Shown here piece after piece: positions 6,445-14,720 of a stretch of 50,431 nucleotides of DNA (positions within the stretch are counted from its first letter, which is position 1; every line of letters begins with the position of its first letter). The DNA is taken from assembly GCA_023565505.1 (NCBI GenBank), contig JAIMBI010000026.1:1-50431 (forward strand), given 5' to 3'. The position numbers and the translations under genes are program-made. This DNA comes from Actinomycetes bacterium. Its GTDB lineage: Bacteria; Bacillota; Sulfobacillia; Sulfobacillales; JAIMBI01. The notes under the pieces were generated by a model that worked only from the letters and a program-made list of their open reading frames with translations, did not search any database and had not been told where the DNA came from.

Positions 6445-6869
6445 TGCCGGAGTGGATCGTCTACTCCGACGGCGCCTCACGCGGCAACCCGGGTCCGGCC
6501 GGCTACGGGGCGGTGGTCGAGAACCGCACCAGCGGCACCAAGGCCACGGTGAACGGCTATCTCGGCATCGCCACCAACAACGTCGCCGAGTACCGGGGCC
6601 TCCTGGCGGCGCTCGACTACGCCCTCGCCCACGGCGGGGGCTCCGTCGAGGCCCGTGCCGACAGCGAGTTGATGGTCCGTCAACTGACGGGCCGCTATCA
6701 GGTGAAGAACCCGACGCTCCAGGCGCTGCACCGCCAAGTCCTGGACCGTTTAGCGCGTTTCGAGCGGTGGACGGTGCGGCACGTTCCCCGCGAGCAGAAC
6801 CGGGAGGCCGACCGCCTCGCCAACGCCGCCATCGACGCGGCAGGGTCCGCGCCGACCGGATCGCGTTAG
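6444..6869 (+). CDS. rnhA: Ribonuclease HI family protein
   Basis: A 141-residue RNase H-fold nuclease that cuts the RNA strand of RNA-DNA hybrids. It begins EWIVYSDGASRGNPGPAGYG with catalytic D8/D9-type aspartate, and has NNVAEYRGL (E49), ADSELMVRQL (D73) and a final HVPREQNREADRLAN with the fourth acidic residue. The form with SRGNPGPAGYG and VAEY is the short bacterial/archaeal type rather than the E. coli type, and it lacks the basic handle. The start ATG overlaps the stop of the preceding gene as TGATG, so translation is coupled. Its place between a Nif3-like gene and pyrB looks like simple operon packing. Confidence 0.88.
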   Translation: MPEWIVYSDGASRGNPGPAGYGAVVENRTSGTKATVNGYLGIATNNVAEYRGLLAALDYALAHGGGSVEARADSELMVRQLTGRYQVKNPTLQALHRQVLDRLARFERWTVRHVPREQNREADRLANAAIDAAGSAPTGSR

Positions 6870-6900
6870 TCCCGCAGCCAGTCGAAAGGAGAAAGAGACC

Positions 6901-7824
6901 ATGGCCTGGACGCCCCGGATGTCCATCACGTCCGTCCGGCAATTCGACCGGGGGGATCTCGACGAACTGTTCCGGCTCACGGAGCGGATCCGCCAAGACC
7001 CGCCGGCGTTCCGCGGACTGGCGGCGCCGTACGTGCTGGCCACGCTCTTCTACGAGCCCAGCACCCGCACCCGCCTCTCGTTCGAAGCGGCCATGGCGCG
7101 CCTGGGCGGGCACGTCATCAGCACCGAAAACGCCGCCGAGATGTCCTCCGCGGTCAAGGGCGAGACGCTGGCGGACACGGTGCGCATCGTGAGCGGCTAC
7201 GCCGACGTCATCGCCCTCCGGCACTACGAGGCCGGGGCATCGGACGTAGCCGCCCGCGCGGCCCGCGTCCCCGTCATCAACGCCGGGGACGGCGCCGGCG
7301 AGCACCCCACCCAGGCCTTGCTCGATGCCTTCACCGTCGCCCATTACCGCGGCGGTCTGGACGACCTGGTCATCACGTTCGTTGGCGACCTCGCCTACGG
7401 ACGGACCGTGCATTCGCTGGCCCTGTTGCTGACGCGGTTCCGCGGCGTGCGCATCCGTTTCGTGGCGCCCGAGCGCCTGGCCGCGCCCGCGTGGCTCGTC
7501 GGGCAGCTCGAGGCGGCCGGCATCGACGTGCGCCCGGTGGCCACCCTCGCGGACGCGGCGGCCGAGAGCGACGTGCTCTACGTCACCCGCGTCCAGACGG
7601 AGCGGTTTCCGAGCGGACTCGACCCAGCCGACACCACGTACACGGTCGAGCCGGAGGTACTCGACCGGCTGCCGCCTCACGCCCTGATCCTCCATCCGCT
7701 GCCGCGGGTCCAGGAACTTCCGCCCGCGGTGGACGCGGATCCCCGGGCCCGCTACTTCGATCAGGCCGCCTTCGGCCTTTACGTGCGCATGGCGCTTCTG
7801 GGCCGCGCCCTCGGCGTGCTGTAG
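6901..7824 (+). CDS. pyrB: Aspartate carbamoyltransferase catalytic chain
   Basis: A 307-residue enzyme of normal length that joins carbamoyl phosphate and aspartate in pyrimidine synthesis. The carbamoyl-phosphate motif STRTRLSFE is at about residues 55-63, GDGAGEHPTQALLD follows in mid-protein, and the aspartate-domain HPLPRVQEL motif lies near the C-terminus. The ATG at 6901 follows AAAGGAG at about 6889. No other pyr gene and no PyrR attenuator is seen. The gene is the last of the trmK operon and is followed by the RNase P RNA promoter. Organisms of this group often have an unlinked pyrI or none. Confidence 0.95.
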   Translation: MAWTPRMSITSVRQFDRGDLDELFRLTERIRQDPPAFRGLAAPYVLATLFYEPSTRTRLSFEAAMARLGGHVISTENAAEMSSAVKGETLADTVRIVSGYADVIALRHYEAGASDVAARAARVPVINAGDGAGEHPTQALLDAFTVAHYRGGLDDLVITFVGDLAYGRTVHSLALLLTRFRGVRIRFVAPERLAAPAWLVGQLEAAGIDVRPVATLADAAAESDVLYVTRVQTERFPSGLDPADTTYTVEPEVLDRLPPHALILHPLPRVQELPPAVDADPRARYFDQAAFGLYVRMALLGRALGVL

Positions 7825-7857
7825 CAGCGCAGGCGACGTCACGGGCAATGCCGCCGG

Positions 7858-7887
7858 TTGCCTCGGACCGGTCTCGGGGCGTATAAG
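7858..7887 (+). promoter_or_regulatory. Promoter of RNase P RNA
   Basis: TTGCCT (7858-7863), an 18-nt spacer and TATAAG (7882-7887), ending about 16 nt before the first paired base of the RNase P RNA. Position and -10 quality make it credible. Confidence 0.6.
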
Positions 7888-7902
7888 AAAAGGAGCCGGC
7901 GT

Positions 7903-8242
<340 letters not shown>

Positions 8243-8248
8243 CACCGC

Positions 8249-8273
8249 AAACCGCCCACCGGGCGGTTTTTTT
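8249..8273 (+). terminator. Rho-independent terminator of rnpB
   Basis: AAACCGCCC pairs with GGGCGGTTT over a 3-nt loop and runs into seven Ts. It is one of only two hairpins in the window with a good T-run; the other is at 16183. Confidence 0.9.
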
Positions 8274-8368
8274 GTGGGCCGACCGGCCCCCGAGGTCTTC
8301 CGGCATCCTCGGCCGGCCGGCGGCGTAAACCGGGAACAAGACCGAAGCCTCGGGAGGAGGTGGAGGGC

Positions 8369-8962
8369 ATGCGGGATCGTCCCCCCACGACGCCCGGAAC
8401 CTGGGTCGGCGCGGCCGGCGGAGCGGCGGCCTTCCTGGCGGGCCTGCTGGGCGCCCGCCCGCTCGTCGAGGACACAGTCGTCCTGCTGGTCACGGCGGGG
8501 GCCGCCATGGTCGCCGCCCGCCGCGCCGCTCCCCTCGCGCACCAATCCCTGATGGTCCGGGCCACGGCCGGGGCGCTTTGGGGGGCGGCCCTGGCCGCCG
8601 CCCTGGGCCCCTCCGCCCCGGACTCCGCCATGTCCGTCCTCGACGCCGGGATGGCCGCCATGCTGGGCGTCACCCTGGGGGGCGACCCGAGCCCGTGGGC
8701 CGCAACCCCTTCCACCCGCCGCGACGCCTACGGGGTAGCCGCGGTGGGATCATCGGCCGTGAAGCGCACCGTGACCCGTCCCAGGCGGTCGTTGGCCACC
8801 TCGACGGTCTGTTCGTGCGGTTCGAGCCAGTGTACCGCCACCAAGCTGCCCAGCAGCACCAGCGTCCCGGCCGGCAGCATCGCGTCCTGCGTCGCCGCCT
8901 GCCGGGCCAGCCACACCAAGGCCTCGAGCGGGTGGCCGAGCACGTCGGCGCCGCGACCCTGA
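8369..8962 (+). CDS. Hypothetical small membrane protein, doubtful 3' half
   Basis: The ATG at 8369 lies within a GGAGGAGGTGGAGGGC stretch that gives a good ribosome site; a GTG at 8360 is also in frame. The first 110 residues carry three or four hydrophobic, Ala/Gly/Leu-rich segments typical of a small integral membrane protein. From about residue 120 the frame enters the antisense of the hydratase gene (8728-9543), overlaps it by 235 bp and turns into Arg/Ser/Pro-rich sequence. The real product may therefore have lost its stop codon, or the gene may end early through an unseen sequence error. No family recognised. Confidence 0.4.
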   Translation: MRDRPPTTPGTWVGAAGGAAAFLAGLLGARPLVEDTVVLLVTAGAAMVAARRAAPLAHQSLMVRATAGALWGAALAAALGPSAPDSAMSVLDAGMAAMLGVTLGGDPSPWAATPSTRRDAYGVAAVGSSAVKRTVTRPRRSLATSTVCSCGSSQCTATKLPSSTSVPAGSIASCVAACRASHTKASSGWPSTSAPRP

Positions 8963-9543
8963 CCGACGGGCCGCCCGTCGACGAGGAGGACCGCGGTGAC
9001 CGACGCCAGCGCGGCGGGGTCCACGTCGGTCACCGGCGGGCCGATCACGGCTCCGGCTCCGTAGAAGTCGTCGGCCACCAAGAGGCCGACCGGCGGACGG
9101 GACCCGGCTTCGTAGCGGTCGTCGACGATCTCGACGGCCGCGTGGTAACTGGCGACGGCCCGGGCCGCCGCGGCCCGGTCGACGGGTCGCGCCCGCGCGT
9201 CGAGCGCCGCCCCGAGCCGCACCGCGATCTCACACTCCACGCCCGGACGCACGAACCGCCGACGGTCCACGGTGGCCCCGGACGGCCAAACCGTGGCGGC
9301 GAAGATGCCGCCCGCGCAGGGATGGTCGATGCCGAGCAGACGCTGCATCACCGGGGTCGTGCACCCGATCTTGTACCCCACCACCGGCCCGAACTCCGTC
9401 GCCGCCAGGACCGCGTGCACGGCCCGCTGCAGCGCGTAGCCGGCCTCCAGGCTCTCCGCGGCCGCGGCCACCCCGGCCGGGACCGGACGGGCCGTGCGAC
9501 GGGCCTCCGCCAGCATCCGCGCCGCCTCCGTCACCTCGCGCAT
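8728..9543 (-). CDS. 2-keto-4-pentenoate hydratase family protein (MhpD-type)
   Basis: A 271-residue protein of the fumarylacetoacetase-related MhpD/HpaH family, which adds water to 2-hydroxypenta-2,4-dienoate-type products of aromatic meta-cleavage. VVGYKIGCTTPVMQRLLGI matches the substrate/metal segment of the family. VECEIAVRLG holds the ExE metal ligands and the later HAAVEIVDDRY supplies the third acid; the C-terminal half has GHPLEALVWLARQ. The start is ATG 9541-9543 with GGAGG 6 nt upstream. No dioxygenase, aldolase or dehydrogenase of a meta-cleavage pathway is near, so the true substrate is unknown. lspA lies 12 bp upstream on the same strand. Its 3' end is overlapped by a doubtful opposing gene. 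Confidence 0.85.
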   Translation of the reverse strand: MREVTEAARMLAEARRTARPVPAGVAAAAESLEAGYALQRAVHAVLAATEFGPVVGYKIGCTTPVMQRLLGIDHPCAGGIFAATVWPSGATVDRRRFVRPGVECEIAVRLGAALDARARPVDRAAAARAVASYHAAVEIVDDRYEAGSRPPVGLLVADDFYGAGAVIGPPVTDVDPAALASVTAVLLVDGRPVGQGRGADVLGHPLEALVWLARQAATQDAMLPAGTLVLLGSLVAVHWLEPHEQTVEVANDRLGRVTVRFTADDPTAATP

Positions 9544-9555
9544 GCTCCGCCTCCC

Positions 9556-10062
9556 TCACCCGACGTGGGCTGCCCCGTCACGGGCCACGGGGTTCGCCGG
9601 CGGCCGGGTGAGCCCGATGGCCGCGAGGGCCGCCACCGCCCCCACGCGAAGGGCCACGTCGGCCAGATTGAAGATCCCCGACCACCCGACGACGTGGACA
9701 TAGTCCGTCACGGATCCGGTGAGCAGCCGGTCGGCGACATTGCCGACGCCGCCGCCCAGCATCACCGCCGCGCCCAGCGCCCCGGGGGCGTCGGTCCCTA
9801 CCCAGAGGGCGAGCCCCGTCACCCCCGCGAGGCCCACGGCCAGCACCCACCCGGGGTGATGCGCCCCGATACCCAGCATGGCCCCGCGGTTGAACCACAG
9901 CACCAGCTCCACGTGACCGGGCCAAAGCACCCGCGGGCCGTGGGCCAGGGCACCCGCCGCCCATACCTTGAGCGCGCCGTCGGCCGCCGCCACGGCCGCC
10001 GCCAGCGCCCCGTGGCGGACGACCCGCCGCCGTCGGGCCGCTCCTGTCGCGACGCGACCCAT
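9556..10062 (-). CDS. lspA: Lipoprotein signal peptidase (LspA)
   Basis: A 168-residue inner-membrane aspartic protease that cleaves lipoprotein signal peptides ahead of the lipidated cysteine. Four hydrophobic segments are visible. The motifs are D28-GALK, N58-RGAMLG, GGVGNVADR (catalytic D111), GSVTDYVHV and FNLADVAL (catalytic D135). ATG 10060-10062 follows GGGAGGAGG. In many Bacillota lspA precedes rluD and pyr genes; here it is followed by an MhpD-type hydratase and preceded by the export operon, from which a strong hairpin separates it. A client, the GerC-type lipoprotein, is encoded in this window. Confidence 0.9.
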   Translation of the reverse strand: MGRVATGAARRRRVVRHGALAAAVAAADGALKVWAAGALAHGPRVLWPGHVELVLWFNRGAMLGIGAHHPGWVLAVGLAGVTGLALWVGTDAPGALGAAVMLGGGVGNVADRLLTGSVTDYVHVVGWSGIFNLADVALRVGAVAALAAIGLTRPPANPVARDGAAHVG

Positions 10063-10088
10063 GCTCGCCTCCTCCCGGCACCGACCCT

Positions 10089-10113
10089 GCCCGGCCGCCG
10101 CCGGCGGCCGGGC
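10089..10113. terminator. GC-rich hairpin after the export operon
   Basis: GCCCGGCCGCCG and CGGCGGCCGGGC form a 12-bp perfect inverted repeat with one unpaired base, in practice an 11-bp stem. It sits between the stop of the distal HlyD gene (10127) and the lspA start. No T-run. Confidence 0.45.
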
Positions 10114-10126
10114 CGCTGCCGCGCGG

Positions 10127-10837
10127 CTAGCCCGTGAGGTGGATGCGCACCGAGGCGTTCTCTCCGGGCAACAGCGTGTAGCCCGCCGTGTCGATCTTAA
10201 TCAGCACCGGCACGCGCTGCACGACTTTGGTGTACGACCCGGCGGTGGCCGTGGTCGGAATCAGGGAGAAGAAGGACTGCGTCGCCGGCTGGATGGCCGC
10301 GACGGTGCCATGGAAGGTGACCCCGGGCTGGGCGTCGACCGTCACGTCGACCGTCTGCCCTACGGAGACCTGGTGGATCTTGGTCTCGGGGATGTTGGCC
10401 ACGATCTCCACCGTGCTCAGTTGCACCAGCGTGGCCACGGGCGTCCCCGCGGCGACCGTCTGGCCGTTGGTCGCGTTCACGGACGCCACCGTACCGTCCA
10501 CCGGCGCAACGACGTCGACCGTCGTGGGCGCCGGCGGCGGCGCCGGTGCCGTCTTGCCGCCGGAAGCGGCGGCCGGTGCGGCGGGGGACGCCGGCGCGGT
10601 CACGGTCTCGGTGGCGACGACCTGGCCCCGGCTGACCCGCTGGCCCACCGTCAGGTTGAAGCCCTGCAGCGTCCCGCTCGCCGTGGCCACCACGGGCACG
10701 GTGTCGGCCGTCACCGAGGCGTCCTGCGACACCACGTAGTTGGTGTTCTGGTTCCAGTAGTAGGCCGCCACGCCGCCAATGATGACCAGCGCCACGATGA
10801 CCAGGATGTTGATGAGCACAATCCGGCTGCTTTTCAT
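10127..10837 (-). CDS. HlyD/EmrA-type membrane fusion protein (distal copy)
   Basis: 236 residues. An N-terminal anchor helix (residues 7-27, ILVIVALVIIGGVAAYYW) is followed by VSQDASVTADTVPV, the usual start of the adaptor, then a biotinyl/lipoyl half-motif (GTLQGFNLTVGQRVSRGQ). A Pro/Ala-rich linker takes the place of the usual coiled-coil hairpin. The second lipoyl half is APVDGTVASVNATNGQTV and a beta-barrel ends the protein. It should couple the MFS pump encoded just upstream to export across the envelope. It is the last gene of the export operon and one of two adaptors flanking the MFS gene. The missing hairpin makes it a short type, as found in monoderm Bacillota. ATG 10837 with GGAG upstream. 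Confidence 0.85.
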   Translation of the reverse strand: MKSSRIVLINILVIVALVIIGGVAAYYWNQNTNYVVSQDASVTADTVPVVATASGTLQGFNLTVGQRVSRGQVVATETVTAPASPAAPAAASGGKTAPAPPPAPTTVDVVAPVDGTVASVNATNGQTVAAGTPVATLVQLSTVEIVANIPETKIHQVSVGQTVDVTVDAQPGVTFHGTVAAIQPATQSFFSLIPTTATAGSYTKVVQRVPVLIKIDTAGYTLLPGENASVRIHLTG

Positions 10838-10931
10838 CTCCGCTCCTCTCCGAGTCGTCCCGCCCCGAGCGCCGGGACCGCGCGGCCTCTGCGCCCGGCG
10901 GCCGACCCCGCTACCCCGTCCGCGGGATCCG

Positions 10932-12506
10932 TCATTCCAGCGGGGGGCCCGTTCGGGCCGCCCCCGCGGTGCGATAGGTGCGCACCCCCAGGGCGAGCAA
11001 CGCCGCGACCGCCGCCAGAGCGGCGGTGAGCACGAACAGGTCGTCGATTCCCATGACGAAGGCCTGCCGCTCCACCAAGCCCTGCAACACGGTCCGGGTC
11101 AGGGCCCCCGACGCGGCCGCCGGCACCCCGGCGTGGCCCAGGTAACGGCCCAACGCGGCCATGACCCCCTCGCCCGGGGTCCCCGGCGCGACCGCCGCCG
11201 CCAGGTTGGCGGCATGCATCTGAACCTGGGTGGTCAACAAGCTCGTGAGGACCGCCAGGCCGAAGGAGGACGCCACGCGCTGGATGATGTTGTTGATGGA
11301 CGATGCCGCTCCGATGCGCGTCGTGGGGATGGCGGACATGGCGGCGGTGGTGAGCGGCATCATGGCCAGCCCCATGCCCACGCTCCGAAACATCAGCCAC
11401 TCCGTCACCACCTGGGTCGGCGTGTCGACGTTGAGGTTGCGGAGGAAATAGGTGCCGACGGCCAGGATGACCATGCCCACGAACACCGGCCCCCGCGCCC
11501 CGACTCGGTCGTACAGCCGCCCGGCGATGGGCATGAACAGGGCCGTCACGAGCGCCGCCGGCATCATGATGAGCCCGGTCTGCATGGCCCCGTACCCCGC
11601 CACCGTCTGCAGGAACACCGGGACGTAGAAGATCCCCGCGTACATCGCCACGCTGACGATCACCGAGACCAGGTTGGCGACCGTGTACGAACCGTAGCGG
11701 AACACGCGGAGGTCCAGCAGCGGATGCTCCCCGGTCAGCTGCATCACCACGAACAGCGCCAGCAGGGTGCCGGAGGCGATGAAGAGCAGCACGATGGCCT
11801 CCGAACCCCAGCCCCAGGTCTGGCCCTCTGAAAGCGCGAGCAGGACGCCGAACAGGCCGCCCGCCGCGGTCAGCAACCCGGGCCAGTCGAGCGGCCCCAC
11901 CGGATGCCGGGGGAAATCCGGTACCGACGTCAGCGCCAGGAGGACGCCGATCACCCCGATGGGCACGTTGACGTAGAAGATGAGCCGCCAGTCGACGTAT
12001 TCGACCAGGTACCCGCCGAGCGTCGGCCCGATGGCCGGTGCCACGATCAGGGCGAGGCCCCAGAAGCCCATGGCGGTGCCGATGCGGTCGCGGGGCACCA
12101 TGCGGTAGACCATGGACATCGTCGTCGGCATGATGAGCCCGCCCCCCAAGGCCTGGATGACCCGGAAGGCGGTCAGCGATCCCAGACTCCAGGCTGCGCC
12201 GCACAGGGCCGAGCCCGCGGTGAACACCGCCAACGAGGCGATGTAGACGCGCTTGAGGCCGAAGCGCTCCCCGAGCCAGGCCGAGGCCGGAACCACGACC
12301 CCCAGTGCCAGGATGTAGATGGTCACCACCCACTGGGCGGTCTGGGTGTCGACCCCGAACACGTTCTCGATGGTGGGGATGGCGATGTTGACGATGGAGC
12401 TGTCGAGGATGGCCATGAACGCCCCGATGACCACCACGAACAGGGACAGGCCCCAGGCCGGGCCCCGTGCCGGCTCCCGGGACGCCGCGTGCGTTTCCGA
12501 TACCAT
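10932..12506 (-). CDS. DHA2-family MFS drug exporter (EmrB/QacA type)
   Basis: A 524-residue, 14-helix proton-coupled multidrug exporter. TM1 carries the family signature FMAILDSSIVNIAIPTI, motif A is GERFGLKRVYI, and motif C in TM5 is ALIVAPAIGPTLGGYL. YVDWRLIFYVNVPIG is the typical loop after it. The chosen start is ATG 12504-12506 after GGGGGTGG; a longer in-frame reading overlaps the adjacent adaptor gene. It lies between two HlyD-type adaptors on the same strand, 94 bp from one and 10 bp from the other, and belongs to the MarR-led export operon. Substrate unknown. Confidence 0.93.
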   Translation of the reverse strand: MVSETHAASREPARGPAWGLSLFVVVIGAFMAILDSSIVNIAIPTIENVFGVDTQTAQWVVTIYILALGVVVPASAWLGERFGLKRVYIASLAVFTAGSALCGAAWSLGSLTAFRVIQALGGGLIMPTTMSMVYRMVPRDRIGTAMGFWGLALIVAPAIGPTLGGYLVEYVDWRLIFYVNVPIGVIGVLLALTSVPDFPRHPVGPLDWPGLLTAAGGLFGVLLALSEGQTWGWGSEAIVLLFIASGTLLALFVVMQLTGEHPLLDLRVFRYGSYTVANLVSVIVSVAMYAGIFYVPVFLQTVAGYGAMQTGLIMMPAALVTALFMPIAGRLYDRVGARGPVFVGMVILAVGTYFLRNLNVDTPTQVVTEWLMFRSVGMGLAMMPLTTAAMSAIPTTRIGAASSINNIIQRVASSFGLAVLTSLLTTQVQMHAANLAAAVAPGTPGEGVMAALGRYLGHAGVPAAASGALTRTVLQGLVERQAFVMGIDDLFVLTAALAAVAALLALGVRTYRTAGAARTGPPLE

Positions 12507-12516
12507 GGCCCACCCC

Positions 12517-13140
12517 CTAGACGTGAATGCGTGCCGTGGCGGACTCCCCGGCAAACAGGTCGAGCCCCTGCGCCGGGAAGGTCACGGTCACCGGAATCCA
12601 CTGGATCTCGCGGCTGAACGGCTGGTACTGCAGCGGGGGGCCGGCCGCCGCCGACAGCGTCTGCCGTCCGACATGGCTCACGTGGCCCACCACGGTCTCG
12701 CCGGGGTCCGTCGGGAAGGTCAGGTCCACGCGCTGACCCACGTGCACCCGATGGACCACCGTGTCCGGCAGCTCCGCGGTCACGGACAGCCGGTCGGTGT
12801 CCACCACCGCGAAGAGCGGCGTGCCGGGGGTGACCACCTCCCCGGCGGTGACCGGCTCCGGTCCGATCCGCCCCGGGATGGGCGCCCGCACGGCCACGGT
12901 CGCGCTGCCTTGGGCCACGGTGAGCACCGTCTGGCCCCGGCCGACCGCTTGACCCGTACCCACCACCACGGTGCGGACCGTCTCGGTCGCGGGCGCCCGG
13001 ACCCACGCGGCGGGTGCGGTCACCGTGGCGTAGTCGGTCGCCACGTAGTGCTGGTTGTCGTAGGCGTACCAGCCGGCCGTTCCCGCCAGCGCGAGGGCCC
13101 CCGCCCCGGCGATGAGTCCGAGCCATCCTCCCCGCGTCAC
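12517..13140 (-). CDS. HlyD/EmrA-type membrane fusion protein (proximal copy)
   Basis: 207 residues from GTG 13138-13140, whose GTGA overlaps the stop of the preceding gene. A single N-terminal helix (GLIAGAGALALAGTAGWYAY) is followed by DNQHYVATDYATVTAP, the adaptor start equivalent to that of the distal copy. Two lipoyl halves (TVVVGTGQAVGRGQTV and APIPGRIGPEPVTAGEVV) are joined almost directly, without a hairpin, and a beta-barrel ends it. It is even shorter than the distal copy, and the two share the order of parts but not close sequence. It probably pairs with the DHA2 exporter 10 bp downstream. Longer in-frame extensions are Pro/Arg-rich antisense. Confidence 0.82.
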   Translation of the reverse strand: MTRGGWLGLIAGAGALALAGTAGWYAYDNQHYVATDYATVTAPAAWVRAPATETVRTVVVGTGQAVGRGQTVLTVAQGSATVAVRAPIPGRIGPEPVTAGEVVTPGTPLFAVVDTDRLSVTAELPDTVVHRVHVGQRVDLTFPTDPGETVVGHVSHVGRQTLSAAAGPPLQYQPFSREIQWIPVTVTFPAQGLDLFAGESATARIHV

Positions 13141-13919
13141 GGCTCCGTCCCCTCCCCTCCCAGGGTCTGGTACAGGCTCGACCACCCGCGCTCCAGGAGC
13201 CATAGCCGCTCCCGCTGCCGGAGGCCCTCCTCGAGCCGCTCGTACCGGATCCGCTCCTGGACCACCCGGTCGGGACCCGTCCGGTCGTCGCCCCCATGCG
13301 TCCACGGCTCGAGCTCCTTGCCCAGCGCCTCCGTCTCCGCCTGGAGGCGCTTCAGCCGGGCCGTCACCTGCTTGGACGACAGGGCCGGCGCGAACCGGGT
13401 GAGATCGAAGTGGGGCACGTGGCCCTGGGCCAGCGCCCGGAAGCCCTGCGCCAGGATGGTGAGGTCGGCCAACTCCTCGAGGGCGGCCCCCGCCGCCTCC
13501 ACGGCCTCCGTACGACCCAGGACCGTCTCGGCCAGCGCCTGCGCCCGCCGTTCCGCGTCAAGCGCCGCCAGCGTCCACCGGCTCCGCCACAGCGCCGCCT
13601 GAATCCCCCCGACGGGTCGGAGCCACTCGTCGGCCGCAACGGGCTCGGGTTCGCCCGCCCCCATGGCCACCGCCGGCGGCGGCTCGGCCAACGCCGGCAA
13701 CTCCCGCGGCGCGGGCGCGGCGCCGCCCCCCGTCCCGGCCTCGTCCGCCGGCGTCGCCGGCTCTCGGCCCCAGGCGAGGCTCGCCGCCAACGCGACGGCC
13801 GCGACGAACCAGATGGCCTCCGCCCAGACGTGGTCCGCGGACGGCAGCGCCCCGTACAGCCACGCCCCCACCGCGGCGGCGGCCGCCGCCTCGACGATGC
13901 CGGCCCACAATAGTCTCAT
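13137..13919 (-). CDS. Two-TM protein with coiled-coil region, unknown
   Basis: 260 residues, family not recognised. Two hydrophobic segments at about residues 5-25 and 33-50 are followed by a Pro/Ala/Glu-rich linker (51-95). A long charged helical region runs to the end, with heptad-like LxxLxxE spacing (e.g. QVTARLKRLQAETEALGKEL and RLEEGLRQRERLWLLE). The layout suggests a membrane-anchored cytoplasmic coiled coil. It lies between the ABC permease (9 bp) and the proximal HlyD gene (GTGA overlap), so it is co-expressed with both an ABC and an MFS exporter. It might be an assembly or tethering factor for them, which is inference only. ATG at 13917-13919 with GAGGTGAG upstream. Confidence 0.65.
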   Translation of the reverse strand: MRLLWAGIVEAAAAAAVGAWLYGALPSADHVWAEAIWFVAAVALAASLAWGREPATPADEAGTGGGAAPAPRELPALAEPPPAVAMGAGEPEPVAADEWLRPVGGIQAALWRSRWTLAALDAERRAQALAETVLGRTEAVEAAGAALEELADLTILAQGFRALAQGHVPHFDLTRFAPALSSKQVTARLKRLQAETEALGKELEPWTHGGDDRTGPDRVVQERIRYERLEEGLRQRERLWLLERGWSSLYQTLGGEGTEP

Positions 13920-13928
13920 GTGCTCACC

Positions 13929-14720
13929 TCAGGCCGCCTCGGCCCGACTGAACATCCAGGTCGCCAACCCCAACAGCGCCACGGTCACGCCCCCCATGAC
14001 GGTCAGGTCCAGCCCCAGCGGGAAGCCGGTGAGCGCCCGGCCCCACGTCGTCCCGGCGTAGGCCAGGTGCCGGAGCGCGTCCACGCCGTAGGTGAGGGGG
14101 TCCACCCGCATTAACCCGCCCAGCCAGGCCGGCATGCCGTTCAAGGGGAACAGGGCCCCGCTCAGGAAGAACATGGGCATGATGAGGAAGTTCATGATGA
14201 CCTGGAAGCCCTGCAGGGAGTCCATCCGGGACGCGATGGCGATCCCGAGCCCCGTCAGGGCCAGTGACACCAACAGCAGGATCCCCAGCATGCCGAAGAA
14301 CAGCCCCACCCGGAGCGCTATGCCGACCGTGGGCGCGAGCAGCAGCAGGAGCGCCCCTTGGGCCCCGGCCACCGTCGCGGATCCCAAGGCCTTGCCGAGC
14401 GCCACCGCCCCCCGCGGCACGGGCGACACCAGCACCTCCTTCAGGAAGCCGAATTCCCGGTCCCACACGATGGACACGGCCCCGAACACGCTGGTGAACA
14501 GCACCGACATGCCCACGATGCCGGGGAACATGTACGTCAGGTAGTCGACGGTCCCCCCGGCGTTGAGCCGGAACCCGTGCGCGATGCCGTTGCCCACCAA
14601 AAGCAGGTACAGGAGCGGCTGGGCGACCATCCCCACCACCCGCGCCGGCTCGCGCCCGAACCGGATGGTCTCCCGCAGCCAGATGACGTAGATCCCGCGC
14701 CCGAAGCGCGCCGCCGTCAC
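13929..14720 (-). CDS. ABC-2 type transporter permease (DrrB-like)
   Basis: 263 residues, six hydrophobic segments. The start is GTG 14718-14720, overlapping the ATPase stop as GTGA. The N-terminal RGIYVIWLRETIRFGREPARV and the following QPLLYLLLVGNGI match ABC-2/DrrB permeases. SVFGAVSIVWDREFGFLKEVLVSPVPR is the conserved amphipathic coupling segment, and MPMFFLSGALFPLNGMPAWL the typical late signature. Together with the adjacent ATPase it forms a daunorubicin-type exporter or a lipid/peptide exporter. Confidence 0.92.
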   Translation of the reverse strand: MTAARFGRGIYVIWLRETIRFGREPARVVGMVAQPLLYLLLVGNGIAHGFRLNAGGTVDYLTYMFPGIVGMSVLFTSVFGAVSIVWDREFGFLKEVLVSPVPRGAVALGKALGSATVAGAQGALLLLLAPTVGIALRVGLFFGMLGILLLVSLALTGLGIAIASRMDSLQGFQVIMNFLIMPMFFLSGALFPLNGMPAWLGGLMRVDPLTYGVDALRHLAYAGTTWGRALTGFPLGLDLTVMGGVTVALLGLATWMFSRAEAA

